The position numbers were made by a program, and so were the translations under genes. A model generated the notes under the pieces. It worked only from the letters and a program-made list of their open reading frames with translations, ran no database searches and was not told the origin of the DNA. Positions 62,580 through 64,000 of a stretch of DNA of 64,000 nucleotides are shown here, in pieces. The stretch covers positions 34,803 to 98,802 of the forward strand of contig PQKR01000011.1 in assembly GCA_002918705.1 (NCBI GenBank), written 5' to 3'. This stretch comes from Escherichia sp. ESNIH1. Lineage in GTDB: Bacteria; Pseudomonadota; Gammaproteobacteria; Enterobacterales; Enterobacteriaceae. Positions within the stretch are counted from its first letter, which is position 1, and each line of letters opens with the position of its first letter.

Positions 62580-63939
62580 ACGCTCTGAGCGCCTGCTCAA
62601 CCTCAAAACGATTCGTTATTTTGCTGTCGATTTTCACGTAGGCGCTGCGCTCTTCCGGGACGATCAGCACCTCGCTGACGCCCGCTTTGCTCTCCAGCTG
62701 CTGCTTAAGCGTATCGGTAATCACCACATCATCCGGGATCTCCACGCGCAGGCTGCTGACGTAGGGCGGCTCCTGCATGGTGCTGGCGACCAGCAGCCAT
62801 ACGGTGGCGAGCAGCGCGCCTGCCAGGAAGACCGTCTGGGAGTCGAACAGGCCGTCAACCCAGCCCCCCAGCGAGCCGCCAATGGCGACGCCGATAAACT
62901 GGCTGGTGGAGTAGATCCCCATCGCCGTGCCTTTATAGCCTGCGGGTGCCTCTTTGCTGATCAGCGAGGGGAGGAGGGCCTCCATCAGGTTGAAGGCCAG
63001 GAAAAAGAGCTGGACGCCTGCCACCAGCTCCCAGAAGTGCGGCCCGGCGCCCCAGAGCACAATCTCAGCAATCAGCAGGACGATGACGCAGAAGATAAAT
63101 ACCCGCTTCATATGGCGCTTCACTTCGGCGTAGATAATAAACGGCACCACGCTGACAAAAGAGATAAGCATCGTCACCAGATAGATTTTCCAGTGTTCCG
63201 CCGCCGGGAAGCCTGCGGCCTCCATCTGGCCTGGCAGAGCAACAAAGGTGGACATCAGCAGGATATGCAGGCACATGATGCCGAAGTTGAGCTTCAGCAG
63301 CGGCGGGCTGGCAATCACTTTACTAAAGCAGCCTTTAACCATCCCCGACTCACGATTCAGCACGTGATTTTTACTGTCCGGCACAACCCACAGCGTCAGA
63401 ATAATGCCCGCCGTCGCCAGGCCAGCAATCATCCAGAACAGGGCGTGCAGCCCCAGCCGATGGGTAACGATGGGGCCTAGCACCATCGCAATGGCAAAGG
63501 TAATGCCGAAGCTAACGCCGATAAAGGCCATCGCCTTGGTGCGGTTCTGCTCGCGGGTTAAGTCAGAGAGCAGGGCCATGACCGCGGCGGCAATGGCGCC
63601 GGAGCCCTGCAGGGCGCGGCCAAGAATAATGCCCCAGATCGAATCTGAGAGGGCGGCAATCACGCTGCCAATGACAAAAATCACCAGCCCGCCGACGATC
63701 AGCGGCTTACGGCCAATGCGATCCGACAGCAGGCCGAAAGGGATCTGGAATACCGCCTGCGCCAGGCCATAGATGCCAATAGCAAAGCCGATCAGCGCTT
63801 CGCTGGCCCCCTGTAGCGCCATGCCATAGGTGGTCAGAACGGGCAGGACCATAAACATGCCGAGCATACGCAGCGAGAATACTGTCCCTAAACCCCAGGT
63901 GGCGCGTAGCTCGCCCGGCGTCATTTTATAGTCGTTCAT
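62578..63939 (-). CDS. yajR: MFS transporter YajR
   Basis: A 453-residue transporter of the drug-proton family. Twelve helices with motif A (GLLSDRIGRKPLI), and a C-terminal cytosolic YAM domain of the ferredoxin-like fold (about 385-453, LRVEIPDDVVITDTLKQQL), as in the E. coli structure. Substrate unknown. ATG 63939 (MNDYKMTPGE) is the family start; nine codons upstream are unsupported. Confidence 0.96.
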   Translation of the reverse strand: MNDYKMTPGELRATWGLGTVFSLRMLGMFMVLPVLTTYGMALQGASEALIGFAIGIYGLAQAVFQIPFGLLSDRIGRKPLIVGGLVIFVIGSVIAALSDSIWGIILGRALQGSGAIAAAVMALLSDLTREQNRTKAMAFIGVSFGITFAIAMVLGPIVTHRLGLHALFWMIAGLATAGIILTLWVVPDSKNHVLNRESGMVKGCFSKVIASPPLLKLNFGIMCLHILLMSTFVALPGQMEAAGFPAAEHWKIYLVTMLISFVSVVPFIIYAEVKRHMKRVFIFCVIVLLIAEIVLWGAGPHFWELVAGVQLFFLAFNLMEALLPSLISKEAPAGYKGTAMGIYSTSQFIGVAIGGSLGGWVDGLFDSQTVFLAGALLATVWLLVASTMQEPPYVSSLRVEIPDDVVITDTLKQQLESKAGVSEVLIVPEERSAYVKIDSKITNRFEVEQALRA

Positions 63940-64000
63940 TACTACCTCAATCAAAAAACCGGACACAGTATAGTGCAGGGGAGGGCGGGGCGGGTTATCC

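Overview
This window is chromosomal DNA of a gammaproteobacterium in the Enterobacteriaceae, most like the Enterobacter/Leclercia/Lelliottia group. The evidence is gene order: from hemB rightwards it follows the Escherichia coli map (hemB, ampH, sbmA, yaiW, yaiY, yaiZ, ddlA, iraP, dgcC, proC, yaiI, aroL, yaiA, aroM, ppnP, rdgC, mak, sbcC, sbcD, phoB, phoR, brnQ, proY, malZ, acpH, queA, tgt, yajC, secD, secF, tsx, yajI, nrdR, ribD, ribE, nusB, thiL, pgpA, yajO, dxs, ispA, xseB, thiI, yajL, panE, yajQ, yajR), with high protein similarity throughout. The genus cannot be fixed from the sequence alone.

Positions 1-12.2 kb are accessory. They hold the end-truncated ydhS, an Ail/OmpX-type outer-membrane protein, a lone phage-type antirepressor, a PAS-PAS-GGDEF diguanylate cyclase, a CinA-family protein, a blue-light BLUF-EAL protein resembling Klebsiella BlrP1, a short ethanolamine operon (eat-eutB-eutC) with a strong sigma-54 promoter match, and a two-domain acyltransferase with the layout of the ornithine-lipid synthase OlsF.

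Positions 12.3-13.7 kb are a small AT-rich island between that acyltransferase and hemB. It encodes a Tlde1-like (DUF2778) type VI secretion effector, a small two-helix membrane protein that is probably its immunity partner, and an orphan Hcp. No other type VI genes are present.

Positions 13.7-64 kb are conserved backbone. The differences from E. coli are informative: phoA-psiF, araJ and yajD are absent from their usual places, an extensin-like protein and an MdtG-like transporter sit between ddlA and iraP, and a 2-Cys peroxiredoxin sits between malZ and acpH. The backbone carries aromatic biosynthesis (aroL, aroM), phosphate sensing (phoBR, with Pho boxes), SbcCD repair, queuosine synthesis linked to the SecDF translocase, riboflavin and thiamine synthesis, and the DXP isoprenoid operon (xseB-ispA-dxs).

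REP/BIME palindromes lie in many intergenic gaps, including a 100-bp-period tandem array after malZ. The least explained signals are the 407-bp gap before brnQ, which contains a perfect inverted repeat and a compact multi-helix leader, the effector island with hcp last, and the sigma-54-driven eat-eutBC unit. Many gene starts were moved from the longest possible ATG/GTG to a start supported by a ribosome binding site or by the known family N-terminus; each such choice is stated in its entry.
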